NCBI GenBank assembly: GCA_964304625.1
Contig: OZ199839.1
Span: 11,842,001-11,906,000, forward strand
Length of the DNA: 64,000 nucleotides
Source: Kudoa neothunni
Lineage: Eukaryota > Cnidaria
Direction: 5' to 3'
Part shown: positions 48,831 to 61,102 of the stretch, in pieces
Layout: each line of letters starts with the position of its first letter
Numbering within the stretch: the first letter of the stretch is position 1
Notes under the pieces: model-generated
Told to the model about the DNA's origin: nothing
Databases searched by the model: none
The model's input: only the letters and a program-made list of their open reading frames with translations
Translations under genes and position numbers: made by a program

Positions 48831-50551
48831 AATGTTATTTGGTAAATTGTCTAATAATCTTGACTCTAATTGTAACAATACTACGCGTACATTAAACAGG
48901 GAGCGGCGGCTCTGTTGAACCACTAAAACCTATATAGTATTGAGTCATATTGGTGCATTTATTCAGTGAGTATCTATTCGCTATAAAGCTCACAACAATA
49001 AGTTGTTTCAAAGACAGAAACGAGTTTGAGGCGAATTTCATTTAACTTTGAGTATTTAGTTTCTAGAACGCATTTCCACAATTCACTTGATAAGTTGAAA
49101 TTATGAATCATGTTCAAAGCTTTAATGAATGTTTAATTCTTTCGATATTTATCACTTTGATAATGGATAGACACTAGTTCTAAAACTATATGGTAGTTTG
49201 TAACTATGTTTTCTAATCAAAATTTTTATCTAGTTTATGATTAAAGATTTAATTTCTTCGCTTGATTAAATAGTTTAAACTTCGTACTTTGCTGAATTAA
49301 CGTACTGTTAGAATTAAAAAAATTGATTTCAAGAGTCACATGCGGGTCCGCAAATCATTGTTTGGCCACCCTTGTTATATATCAGCAATATAAAATATTT
49401 TAATTGCCTGCGCACGCATCAAAGGCACGGAAAATCGATTACCTACTGTACTTATAAAAGATATTATAACCAATCGTACACCAAATACATAAGTCCATAT
49501 GAACATGGATATTTAGATTACAGTAAGTTTTATATCATAGTTAACGCGTTATCTAATCTAATTGAGCGTTAAAAATATCCAATCAAAATATTGAAATAAA
49601 ATAAAACAAATTTCAATCATTTATAATATTATATATTATAAAAAACTTTAAATATAATTTCAACAGTTACAATTCATCGTTTCGCCTAAGTTTTGCAACA
49701 GCATAAATTATACTATAAATATAAAAATTAAATAATTTTGTTAATATTCCTATTACCAAATCACGACACAAACAGAAGAAACTGTAATTATTGTTGGCAA
49801 CAGTATTTCTACAAAAAATGTTAATATAATCAACTAAAAAATTACTTTTAGTTCTGTGACTGATTACAATACCTTGTACAAACGCATCCCTAAAGTTTTT
49901 ATTGGTATCGAATTAAATATTTATATTATTATAAAATTGTTAAATTAACATTAATCATCTTTTTTGATAAACTAAATATATTCTGATCATTTTATATTTT
50001 TGTAAATACGAAAATTTAATTTAAAATGATTTATATTAAATATATTTTTTTTAAATAATCATAAAATATTAGATTAAGAGTGAATGGTTAATTTATTTTT
50101 CATTTCAAAAAAATTTAATAATCAATAAAAGCACGAACTAGTTGAATCATGTCTGTCTTATCATTTCTTAATCAGCATTATTACAAATTTACCAAAAAAC
50201 TATAACATATTTTGATTAACAATAAAGAATTATTATTCTATTTTCTTACTTAGGGAAACATTTGAAAGACTAAAAGAAAATGTTACTTTATTTAATATCT
50301 ATAAGTAATTAAATGTTAAAAATATGACATCAATATAAATTTTTAGTTTATATGACCAGTACAAAGTTAATGAATACGTTATTTGTTTTTAAACTTAAAT
50401 ATATATTTATAACATTTATATTTCATTATGAAATTAGAATAAAAACTAAAAAATTAATTTTCTTATCATAAGGATTAAAATAAATTTATTCGTTTATAAA
50501 AACCCACATTATTAAAAAAGTTAAAAACATTTTGAGTGTTAATAAATTTAA
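48831..50551. other. Non-coding stretch
   Basis: Very A+T-rich. No gene, RNA or repeat recognised. Confidence 0.45.
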
Positions 50552-50737
50552 ATGAAGATCATAATAATAAAAATGCCGGTTATTCTTTACATAACGGGAC
50601 TGTTTTTGTTCTTTTCGCCACACATTCGGGAAATGGAAAACGTTGGGAGAAATTTTGATTTAGAAAATAACAATTCCATCAATATGATGGGTTATGCATT
50701 TTTTATGCTAGGTACAATTTATACTATTAAAATTTAG
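50552..50737 (+). CDS. Small hydrophobic ORF, doubtful
   Basis: 61 codons starting with ATG: a basic-hydrophobic start (MKIIIIKMPVILYITGLFLF) resembling a signal peptide or membrane helix, an acidic-polar middle (NVGRNFDLENNNSINM), and a second hydrophobic stretch. It could be the first exon of a secreted protein or a small membrane protein. No homologue is recognised and no downstream exon was found before the Merlin fragment at about 51 kb, so chance is a fair explanation. Confidence 0.2.
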   Translation: MKIIIIKMPVILYITGLFLFFSPHIREMENVGRNFDLENNNSINMMGYAFFMLGTIYTIKI

Positions 50738-50989
50738 AAAAATCTTAATCTGATTTAATCAGAGAAAAAATGAATAGATGGGACAATGGTGCGTCTCATA
50801 TGGACTAAAAGTTGTCAACATCTGGTTTTTCTGATATCCTTATTGGTTAAAAAAGCAAAATTTACGAGTTGACTCAATTTAGCAGAATTCCAAACTGCCG
50901 CGATGGAAACTATTTTTATTATACCTCGTAAAAATTCACTATATAAAGGTTATCTGCGAAAAGAATACAAAAGCATGTCAAAAATTCTT

Positions 50990-51250
50990 TCTTCAAAAAT
51001 TATAACTGATTGAACTGAATTGTGTAGAAGTAATCTTATGTTGAAGATTACAGATGAACGTAAAAAAATTGGCGGTAGAAATATCGTTGTTCAGATCGAT
51101 GAAATTGAGACAACAAGGCAAATATATTGAATTATTCGTAGAGTAGATGAGTAAGAATAAATGTTTTTTCAAAAATCTCAAGAGAAGAGGCAGTTATGTC
51201 CGCGAAAAAATTGTTCTTACTAATATGGAAGTGAATTCTATAATCTAGAC
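50990..51250 (+). mobile_element. Merlin (IS1595-type) fragment
   Basis: A frame near 51065 reads KKIGGRNIVVQIDEIETTRQ, matching the 'iGG....veIDE' segment around the first catalytic Asp seen in the copies at 28.8 and 39.2 kb. A following piece reads LKRRGSYVREKIVLTNMEVN. Only this core is left. Stops and frame changes surround it. Confidence 0.55.
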
Positions 51251-51906
51251 AATAAAATAAAGGGGGCCACAATCTTCTGAATAATGTATGATTTTTTTAC
51301 GATATAGTTTGTCACAAATATTCTTTATTTTTGGTGTTGGTATACATACAAATAAATTCGAAATTAAGTAGATAGGTAGGTAGGTATTAAAGAGGGGTAG
51401 GGGATCATTGATAAATGAAGAGTCATTATATGACTTCATATCGGATTATATGTACAATCAAAATATAAAGAAATCAAATTTGGTATCATCTTTAAAGAAA
51501 TAATGAAGAATTATTTAATATAATTTATTGTTTTGTACAATTTTACCAACATTTTCCGACTACAGACCCGTTATGTAAAGGATAGCCAATGTTTCTTTAA
51601 TTATTTATAAACATTTAATTCTTTTTTTACGATTTAAAACTAAAAAATTAACTTTTATATATTATAGATAAATAAATTTAAAAGTTTTAATTGACTTAAT
51701 CACAAATATTTATTATTATAATTAGAAGAAAAATAAATATGTATAAATCACTTCGACTCGAACATCTTAAAATAATTGCAAGAAGGATTTTATTTTATTC
51801 ATAAATTATTTACTGAAAAAATTACGATAATGCATATTTCGAAGGAACAAATTCCAACTTATGATTAGGATAATTGTACTCGGGGTCTAATAAATAATTA
51901 TGAAAA
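51251..51906. other. 3' flank of ADAM copy C
   Basis: A+T-rich. No gene recognised. Confidence 0.4.
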
Positions 51907-52650
51907 TTAATTATTTCTTGCTACCTTAAGTATACCGAGCACAAACCATCTCTGTTGCAATACTATGAAAATATTCAATACAACACAATCAAAATATTCA
52001 TATAATACTTTATGTTTTGGACAGGTAATATTTTTACACTGGTTCCATTCTTTGTACTCACTCTCACATTGTCCCATATTGCAAACCTATTTATATGAAA
52101 TTTAAAAAATATTATCATAAAATCTACTGTTCCTTCAGGACATTGGATTTTTTCACATTTTTCTTTATTCTCAGTTGCACTTATACATGCATTATTTAAA
52201 CACATCTAAATTAGAATAAACAAACCAAAATATTTGTTGTAACAATTACTTTATGTGATCCACATTTATAACCATTCGGCACAAACCCAAGAAAGTTATC
52301 TGAGTAGATTGGATTTATAAATCTACAATAATGTATAAAGTATTATTTGATAATAATAATAATAATAATAAAGATGGAACTTGCAATAGCCTTCCGATCC
52401 CCCTTGTGAATTCTCATTTCCCCTATTCGTTCTTCTGAAGACATAGTAACATGGTAATAATCCGCAATAGGATTTTCTATGAGTAATGTTACATTCATTT
52501 AATTATATAAAGTAACCTTGTATTTTTCCTGCCAATTGTTAAATCAAATGTTCTGTTTGGATCTATTCTATTAACACACATTGGTTTGTATATTGTTCTT
52601 TCTAAATTTGACAGTAATTATTTTGGTTGTTAATTAATTTAAATATTTAT

Positions 52651-52687
<37 letters not shown>

Positions 52688-54164
52688 CTAGAGTTATATA
52701 GGAGAGCGCATTGGGTTTGAATAATAGGGCAAACTCCATTAACACAAAATGCCTGAATAATATTAAAATTTTCTTCCGAATATATAATAACAAATTACTT
52801 CTCCCAATCTACAGGATGTTCCATCAGGTATCTTTAACGATGGAGGACACTGTTATATTTCAAAGTTTATATATTAAAATTTAAATAAATTGATACAAAT
52901 GGGTTAGATCCTGTACATGTTGATTTGACATGACATGCACCTCCCTTACGACATAAAGACCCCTTTTTCTTAAACTAATAAATTCATATATTATTTCACG
53001 TATATATCAAATGATTCGATTATTATTAAGATATAATATTACTTTACATTTGTAACAACATTCTCCTATGGAACAATCACATTTTTTTTTAAATTTACAT
53101 GTGGTCTTATCACAAAATTTATTTTCCTTATTTAATTCACAATTTGCATCAAATCCACAGTCACAATCTTCTCCAGGATCTACAATACCATTTCCACACA
53201 CTTGAAACGTAGGATGGTTGACATTATTCTTAGGAGACCATGAGGAAATAATTTTATTTAAAAATGAATACCATTAAAAAGTCATTTTTATGGTAATACA
53301 AAAAATGATTTTCCAAATATTCAAAACCAATTCCACTAAATGCCGGTGGGTATGGAAATTCTTCTGGCCTAATACAAGTCAATCAGATAACTAAAAAATT
53401 ATTTACCATGAAAAAATATTACGCAGCATAATACAACCATATTCCTCTTCAAAACATTTACTTTCTAGTTTAAATAATAAACTACTTATTTATTATAAAT
53501 AAAAGTAATTTACTTTGGATAGTAACATCTGAAGCTCCAAAAAGATGCCCTAATTCGTGAGAAAATGAAACATGAGTTTCTTTTCGATCTAATATTTCTT
53601 TCGAGAATACCTAATTGTCAATAAATATGATACGTACACAGAATTGATACCTGTACAATAGATGTACCGAATACTGGATTATTTCCCAAATTATAAATAG
53701 AATGACTTATTGTACCATCGTAGAGTGAAGGATGTCGATAACTAGATGAATGTTAAGCGTGTTCCTACAACAACCATATATACACAAACATTATGTGATA
53801 TCCTGTTCTAATCGATGATGCCACGAGAAAACGTCGGAAGTTGGACGTTAAATTTCCCAGAGATACGTTTGTTTCAAGGAAATTACTAAATTTAAATGCC
53901 TTCACTATGATTTTTATATTGTGCCATGCATATGTCTGTGATATATTCAACTATTTAAGTATCATCTCATGTACGTATTTTACTTGCATTGATTTTATCA
54001 CTGTATCTCTCAAATAATTTGGATCTTTATCGTCAAGTTTTATCTTAATGTATTGAAAAAATAAGCAACTTAAATATAATTACAGTGCTTGCGGACTTGT
54101 GAATGTTTATATGTACGTATTGGATATTTTCAATTTTTTTGAGATATTCGTTGTTCTTCCATAG
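51907..54164 (-). CDS. ADAM-like metalloproteinase-disintegrin, copy C, with Asp as third zinc-site residue
   Basis: Same exon order as copy B. Minus-strand exons: LWKNNEYLKKIENIQYVHIN.. (from 54164); IKLDDKDPNYLRDTVIKSMQ; TYAWHNIKIIVKAFKFSNF; an exon ending NNPVFGTSIVQ; the zinc-site exon SHELGHLFGASDVT (53527-53559 for HExxHxxGxxD); the disintegrin exon CGNGIVDPGEDCDCGF.. KKCDCSIGECCYKC (53040-53201); KKGSLCRKGGACHVKSTCTG; CPPSLKIPDGTSCRLGE; AFCVNGVCPIIQTQCAL; NNACISATENKEKCEKIQCP; and CNMGQCESEYKEWNQCKNIT.., ending in a hydrophobic stretch and TAA at 51907. The third zinc ligand, normally His, is Asp, while the Gly missing in copy B is present. The disintegrin part has fewer Cys than usual. 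Upstream prodomain exons (perhaps near 54230) were not resolved. The frame is intact in every exon seen. Confidence 0.85.
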
Positions 54165-56631
54165 CTACGATAATTTAACAACGACATCTAACAAATTAAT
54201 ATACTTTGGATTGGACAATGTGGCCTCCTAGGTCTTAAAAATAATATAAACTAACTCAGATTATTATAAGTACTTCCATTTATTGTTAATATTGGCAATG
54301 AATATAATATTAATTTATACCACATAAAAATTCTCCACTATTTACTATATCTAATCGGGAATCGAAAGTTAATTGCTTATTTAAATATGAATTAATCCTT
54401 TAATAAGGAAATTAAATTGATTTATTTAAATTAAAGTAGAATTTTAAATTTCAAATATTAAATAAAATATCAGTAGTATATTTGAATAAAAGAAATAATA
54501 ATGGTTACAGCGTTATTAAGTGATTAATTTAGATTGTTATCATTATTTTTATCAAAGCATTGAAATTAAATGTTAATTAAGGATAAATCATTTTTAATTT
54601 TTAACGTTATAAAATTAAACGCATTTCTACAATAATATATACTTTTTTATATTTTATTTTTAAATTATATGGCAATAACTTATTTTAATATAAGATTCTT
54701 ATTTAAATTAAAAATACGATTAATGTGTCAAAAATTGCATAAACCGTCATTATCACGAGAAAATACTTCAAACGTAAGCGATTAATGGGATTAAATGATA
54801 TTAGCGATTATTAATGATACATTTAACAATCAATTTAATAGGCAAATATATTCACAAACTAAATATTTTATTATTTCTTGCGTTATAGAGAATAATCTTT
54901 ATAATGAGGAAGTTATTATTCATTATTTTGTTTGTGCAACAAAAAGACTAGGTGTAAGTAATGTTTAAAGATGCCGATACTACCAATAGTAAATCTTTGA
55001 TTTGAAATGGTTACAAATTAGACCAAATTAAAGAGAAAATAAAGGTTCATTTTTTTAATATATAATATTAATAAATTAAAAACGATTTTTTATTTTTCAA
55101 CATTCGTAAACGTTTCACTTAGTAGGTTACGAAAAATTGATATTTTTAACAAAATCTATAATTATTATATCTTTATCAATAAGTTATATATCTTAAATAG
55201 AACTTTAAAATGAGTGGGTTTGATAGCAACTACGTCTATTTCAAGAAACATGTCGTTTGATAAAATATCGCTAATGAGTGATTAAACTGGGCGCATATTT
55301 TAATATAATTAAAATTGTATTCTTTGAGGTTTCAATTTCTCCAAAACTTTCCATATTTTGTATGATTGAATGAAAAATCATTTAAACCAATGTTATATTT
55401 AAAATTATGTTGAATTATTGAATCTGTCACGTGCTTTAAGATACCAATGAACAATGAACCTATTAGGAGTTGGGTATAAAAGAGAGACTAATAAAATAAA
55501 TTAAGAGAAAAATAATTCCAATATGATGTTTTCGTATAATTAAACCTACTGTACCCTAAATTTCTATTTCCTTTTATAATTTTAGTTGAATGATTGCTTA
55601 AAATTTATTTGAAACTGATGTAGATTCTAAATAGAAAAATTTTGCTTAACCGAAATTTCAGCAACAGTAATCCGAAACAACTTTTTTCTGGAATTTTCAG
55701 ATAAAAATGCCTTGAAACCTGGTTAGTGCTTGGTTAAAATGGCATCTACATTTATTTTTTTGATACATATGTTCGTTATTTATTCAATTTAAGTTTATGT
55801 TTGATTAATAGAAATAGCGTATTGTAGATAATATAATATTTTATGTTCTAAATGCAACTATGTTCATGATGAGCGAATAAATGTTGGGTGACGGCAAACT
55901 CCTTTATATCTATCTTATCTTATCTTTTCATGAGTAATAAAATATAAAGTATAAAATATAAAATTGGAATTTATTGGATCGTTTAATCACAAACTAGCAG
56001 CGACTTCATAAGACCAATTTATCCACGGAGTTGGTTCAATTTAACAATGTTTATACATCAGTTTTTTCCCATAACACTTACACTTTTAAATCGTTTTGAG
56101 TCTTAACAATCATTAATCAATATTAAATTGTTAGAATATGCCATATTTTAATTAATGAGGAAATTTTAAATATCGTTATGTAGAATTATGGGAAAATTCT
56201 CCTCATTGTTATTTTATTATTCTTACCATCATTATTAATACAGCTCACAATATCCAAGCTGGGAAGAAATTATAAAAGAATTAAAAATAATAGTCCATAT
56301 TTTAGAATCTAAAATGTATCATTCTAATATGGCGCAGCAGTGTTAGGGTCTCACATATCAGTAGTGCGCATGTGCCGCCTACGTTGGATCTAAAACTACT
56401 GTGCCTTAAACTAATGTTTTCATATTGTATTCACTAGTATAACTTATATAAAGTAAAATTTACTTCAAAAGCACAAAACAAACATTGAATCATGAAAAAT
56501 AAAGTATGTAACCAACCTACAAACTTTATTTTCCCGTCTGCACATGCGCGTTATTCAAACTTCGTTTAACCAAAATTTTAGTATCCGAAAGGAAAATTCC
56601 AAGTTTCAACATTTTCAGATAAACGGGGTTC
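54165..56631. other. Long non-coding stretch
   Basis: About 2.5 kb of A+T-rich DNA without a recognisable gene. It may hold prodomain exons of ADAM copy C near its left edge. Confidence 0.45.
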
Positions 56632-57756
56632 GTCTGTATATGTATAAAATCTTTTGTCTGCATGTGTGTGTACCTAAATGCACATGCGCGACTAGAATTT
56701 TTTCCTTATAGAGAGATCTTTATGGAATTTTTTGGAAATTTCCACGTTTCAAAAATCTTCAAATTATTTATCGCTAGCAAATGATTCAAAAAGTGTTTAC
56801 AAAATAGTGATTTTGTCGATTCAAAGTTTGTTAAGTGGATTACATGAGTTCAATTTTAGGATTAGCACTGGCTTCTGTCATGGTGACGGTCGATTGAAGT
56901 TAACTTTCCTCTTATATACGTTATCAAATATTGATTAATTGCTGTTTTCTGATTTCATACATAAATTTAGTGTGTAAATTTAAGTGTTCGTGCAGATACA
57001 CTCTCTATGCCTGGAGTTTTAATGTATTTGACTCGTCGATAAGCACACGTCGAAAGTTCTGTTGATTGTTATAGATATGGAAAAAATCTATATTTGCATC
57101 ATCAATAGCGAATTCATGGAGCATTATAATGAAAGCGATGAGCCCGTTGATTTAATTGAATTCGTCCGCTATGTTGAACTTTCAGTGATTAAATTCTATG
57201 TAGAGGGTTGTACTCTTACAGCATCTAATTAAATAAATTATTTATGTTGATAGTGAAGCGATTTTTAGCTATTTGTTTGAGGAAAGTGCACTAATATTTA
57301 TGCCGGGTTAAGCGATATTAATTTTAGCAATATCAATTAATTTTCTTGTGTTTTGTCCTACCTCTACCACTGCTTCTATTTTTTCATCTCTTAAAAAGTT
57401 TGTGGTCCAGACAGTTCCTGATCCGGGCCAGAATTTGACTTTTAAAAATCAAATGGTCAAAGAATAACGTTTTAGATAACACTTTAATGGGATTTAAATA
57501 ATTTGGGGACAAAAAAATATGATGCTGAACTTAAATTATTTAGCGTTGATGCCGAGCCACGAAATTTTTAAATGAACGCCAGGATTGGAACACTCCTTAA
57601 AGAAATGATCATAATTTAAATTTCATAATCAAATCCTTAAAGTATGATGCTTAAAATTTTTTAGTTATTTTGAAACTTCAATATTTTTTTGAATGTTATT
57701 AAAAAACGTCTCTAGGCGAAATCTTCCCCGAGCAACGCTGGGCAGTTTGCGCTGGT
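56632..57756 (+). mobile_element. Helitron-like non-autonomous element, copy 4
   Basis: Starts TCTGTATATGTATAAAATC with a GTGTGTG tract. Ends with the hairpin CCCGAGCAACGCTGGG and then CTGG/T at 57753-57757, a CTRR-type end. The interior aligns closely with copy 3 (37.6 kb) and copy 2 (4.7-5.8 kb), including TTGATGCCGAGCCACGAAAT near 57546. No transposase frame. A piggyBac starts 14 bp after its 3' end. Confidence 0.65.
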
Positions 57757-57770
57757 TGCATTAAAGTTGA

Positions 57771-59972
57771 TTAACCCTCCGATGATTTTGGGGGAGAATC
57801 TAGCCCCATGCGATTTTAAAATTCATATATCTCCTTATGTTGGGAATATTGGTGTTTAAGATTCTATGTATTCCTGTAACATAGATTTCTTTTTAATTCC
57901 AGACTAAAATATTTTTTAAATATTTTGTATTAAAAAATTTATTGCATGTTTATCTTCTAAAGCTAAAGTACTTTGGAGTGGAAATTACCCCACTCATTTT
58001 TTTACGTTTAAATTAAAAAAAATTACAAAACTCTTTAATTCGTATATATAATGTTTTTATAAGCACAATTGAAATAAATTTACATATCTTACGCTAGGTA
58101 ATTGTGGTTTAATCTTCTCCATTAATAATTCATTATAATCTGTATGCCGTAATTTTATATTGTGGTTAGACTCATCCAAATAATTAAATATAACTTTCAG
58201 TGCAAAAACATTTATTTTAGAGAATACTTATTTTGAACAATCTAAAAAACTGTTTGAAGAATGTATCGGACAATAAAATTTGTAGCATTTATGGCATCAT
58301 CATGTAGTATTTTATCATTTTCTCGAGGACAAAACTCACATCGTGCACTTTTTATGTTTACAGGTGGTTCCAAATGGGAAATATTTGATTTATTGAAGTG
58401 CCCTTTTTCCGGTATATTGGTAGAATGTTTGGCCAACAACAATTTAAACAGTTTATGGAGTTGCTATGCGATCTTCCTTAGGAAGGTTCGTCCATTATTC
58501 GATTCACCAAATATTTCTTCATACAATGCAAAGTCATTCACCAATGACAAATCGACGAACAAAAACCGATGCGAGCATCCTGTCGACATTATACATTATC
58601 TACGCCGTCCTTAGTTTTATTATAATCCAATATTAATTGAGGTTTGAACTTAAGGTATTCTCCAGCAATAGAGTTATCATGTGTGCCGGAAGTTAGAAGA
58701 ATCACAGATTTGCCTTCTTTGCAAATATGATAACAGCATATATTTATCTTAAAACGAAAAAATGGTGGAGTAAAGAGGTCATTTTCTTGAAAGTTGAAGA
58801 CAGGGTGGTTTCTCTTATTTTTTTTCGTTGCTCCCAAAAAAGTCAACTTTCTTTCCAACAATTTCTTCGAGAGAGACATCGATGAGAAGAAATTATCCGT
58901 GACAACATTTCGGCCAGAATCAAACAAATGAGTTGTAAGGCTAATTACGATGTTTTCACCTACGTTAGTTTGTCTGTTCGTCTCAGAATTATTCTTTTCC
59001 AAGTAAAGACTGGCATTACAAACGTAATTGGCGATTGGATCAACCAGTAGAAAAAATTCTTACCATAGTTCCCCGTCTTCACGGGCATATATTGGCGGAA
59101 AGGACATCTTCCACAGAACGGAACCAATTGTTCATCAACAGTTACATCCTCATTCGGAACAAAACATTTAGGTAGCACTTCAACCCACTTCTTCCATATA
59201 TCATGAATGACACGGAGTCAGTCCAACTTTTTACGTTCTTCGCGTGTATTAAAGTTCTTAAAATGCAGTGCTCGGGAAATAGGTTTGAAGCGTCGAAATG
59301 AAAATAATTGCCGATAGATTTCTCTTCCTTCCGGCTGAATAACTCACTTATATGCTCCTCTCTATTCTTATGGGTGGCCATGAGGAGTAACAATCCTAAA
59401 TATCTCCTAATTTCTACCAAATCAAGATAGTACCATTGTTCACCGAAATGATGTTTTCCAAACATCTTTGTAAAAAAAATGATATCATTACTCATTTCAT
59501 TATTAAAAAATAATAAAAATCAGTCCAACATTTTTTTTATTTTGTTTGAGCATAGACAGTGAATACATTTTATTCTCCGAACCTCTCTTTGTTGGACGAG
59601 ACTTTGAAGCACTCCATTGAATACCATCTTTAATCGTAAGAGCATCAATAACAATGTCAATTATTTCCAGCTCGTCTGAAAACTCCTAATCCTCGTAAAT
59701 TTGATCTTCACACTCATTTTCCGAAGAACAGAATTCATCGTACAAATCATCCGAGCCGCTCATTGAAAAAACACACGCTCGCACATACGTCGACAATAAA
59801 TATATCACTTTATCGTGGGGTTAAAACAAAATCCGCGCCTGGAAATTTGTTATATTCTAGTTTTGAAAACTTTGTAGTATGTTTCATGCTTTAAATGAAA
59901 AAAATAGTTGGGATATTTTTTATCCCAAAGTACTTTACATGTACATAGTTTTTATGATCATCAGAAGGTTAA
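57771..59972 (-). mobile_element. piggyBac element, full-length with TTAA target sites
   Basis: Bounded by TTAA at 57771-57774 and 59969-59972. Terminal repeats are TTAACCCTCCGATGAT (left) and TTAACCTTCTGATGAT (right, reverse complement). The minus-strand transposase starts MSGSDDLYDEFCSSENECED (59762), then VEIRRYLGLLLLMATHKNRE (about 59400), DVTVDEQLVPFCGRCPFRQY (first catalytic Asp, about 59130), RNVVTDNFFSSMSLSKKLL (second, about 58890), KDGVDNVDRM (third, about 58600) and a degenerate C-terminal Cys finger (CEFCPREN, about 58340). The usual FRGR is FCGR. Several frameshifts and stops prevent expression of a whole protein, but the DNA ends look complete. Subterminal palindromes GGGGGAGAATCTAGCCCC and TTTGGGATAAAAAATATCCC lie near each end. 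Confidence 0.9.
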
Positions 59973-60049
59973 ACTCATTTTAAAAAATTTGCGAATGAAA
60001 AAATTAATAGTTTTGTTTTCTATTGTTCAACAATTTTATTTTTGTTTTT

Positions 60050-60260
60050 AAGATGCCAATAGGGCTGGATGTGAAGGGTATGTTCGATGCTTTATAGTAG
60101 CAGATTAGCATCTTTTTAGAAGATTCTGTTGAGTTATTTGAGTCTTTTAAACCTTCATGAAATATTCCTATCATTAAATTTAATTTTATCGAACGTTAAC
60201 AAAAATCCATCTTTTATCAAAAACGTTCCGAAAAGTGCGTGTAACCGACCAATCACATGA
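60050..60260 (+). repeat. Dispersed repeat R2, copy 3
   Basis: Contains TTTTTAAG-ATGCCAATAGGG (60045-60062) and GAAAAGTGCGTGTAACCGAC..CAATCACATGATTAT (60231-60265). Both also occur at 32.3 and 45.06 kb. It begins about 70 bp right of the piggyBac end. Confidence 0.45.
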
Positions 60261-60544
60261 TTATCAATCTGGAAATTTCTCAAACTTAGTATATCGTTTA
60301 GATCCAAATTCTTTAATAAAAATCTTTAAAAAATATTATATATCGAATGTACATTTGATTATTCAAAATGTGTTGATTTTTAAGAAGGGCGTAAAATCGT
60401 ACGTGTGTAAAACGTGTACAACCAGTAATTGATTGTAGAAGTAATTTTTTAAAATTGATGGTTAACAATAAAAAATCCAAGATCCATGACTCTAATTCTT
60501 TGGTTTTGGTACTATGATTCAAACTCTTTTTAATAGATTCACAC

Positions 60545-60650
60545 AAAGCTGCTATGATCCTTTTCAGGTATTCGAGGGTTGATGTATATGGGGGTTGGCA
60601 AAAAAATATGAGCTTATCAAGGGATCAGAAATTTCAAAAAGGTTGAAAAC
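60545..60650. mobile_element. hAT terminal fragment
   Basis: The reverse complement starts CAGTGGTTTTCAACCTTTTT and continues with A+T-rich sequence, the classic end of many hAT elements. The matching other end was not found to the left, so this is a single end. It does not match the MITE at 24.3 kb beyond the terminus. Confidence 0.5.
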
Positions 60651-61102
60651 CACTGGTCTAAGTCTAGTGTCTAATGTGACATTTTAAGTTGTTGAAACGT
60701 AAACAGCAGGTTGATAGGGTTAATAGAAGATCGACAAACAACATAAAATTTTCAAGTTAATAGGGAAAGATTTAAAGTACGTATTGCTATAAGTATCGAA
60801 TAAGTTGGATGTTGCTTGCGATAAACATATACATTTCCCGACTATAAAGATCGGATGGGTTCAAGGGTATGGTGTAGCCTATTTTAAACCGATTCATTGA
60901 TAAAAATAAACTTATTGAGCAGACTAATGAATAAATTTTGAAGTTTGGTGCTGTTACTATCAGTGACTAAATGAGATTCCATGTATGTAAGGAATAAGAG
61001 TCACTGTTTTTATATAGCAAAAGGGTGTTTATTTTATCGAAAAGTATCAAACCTACATCAATTCTTATTTCTTAGGTGTAAGAATTAATCTTAAGTTTTA
61101 AA
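60651..61102. other. Upstream region of the CD39-like gene
   Basis: Presumed promoter and 5' UTR. No specific element recognised. Confidence 0.35.
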
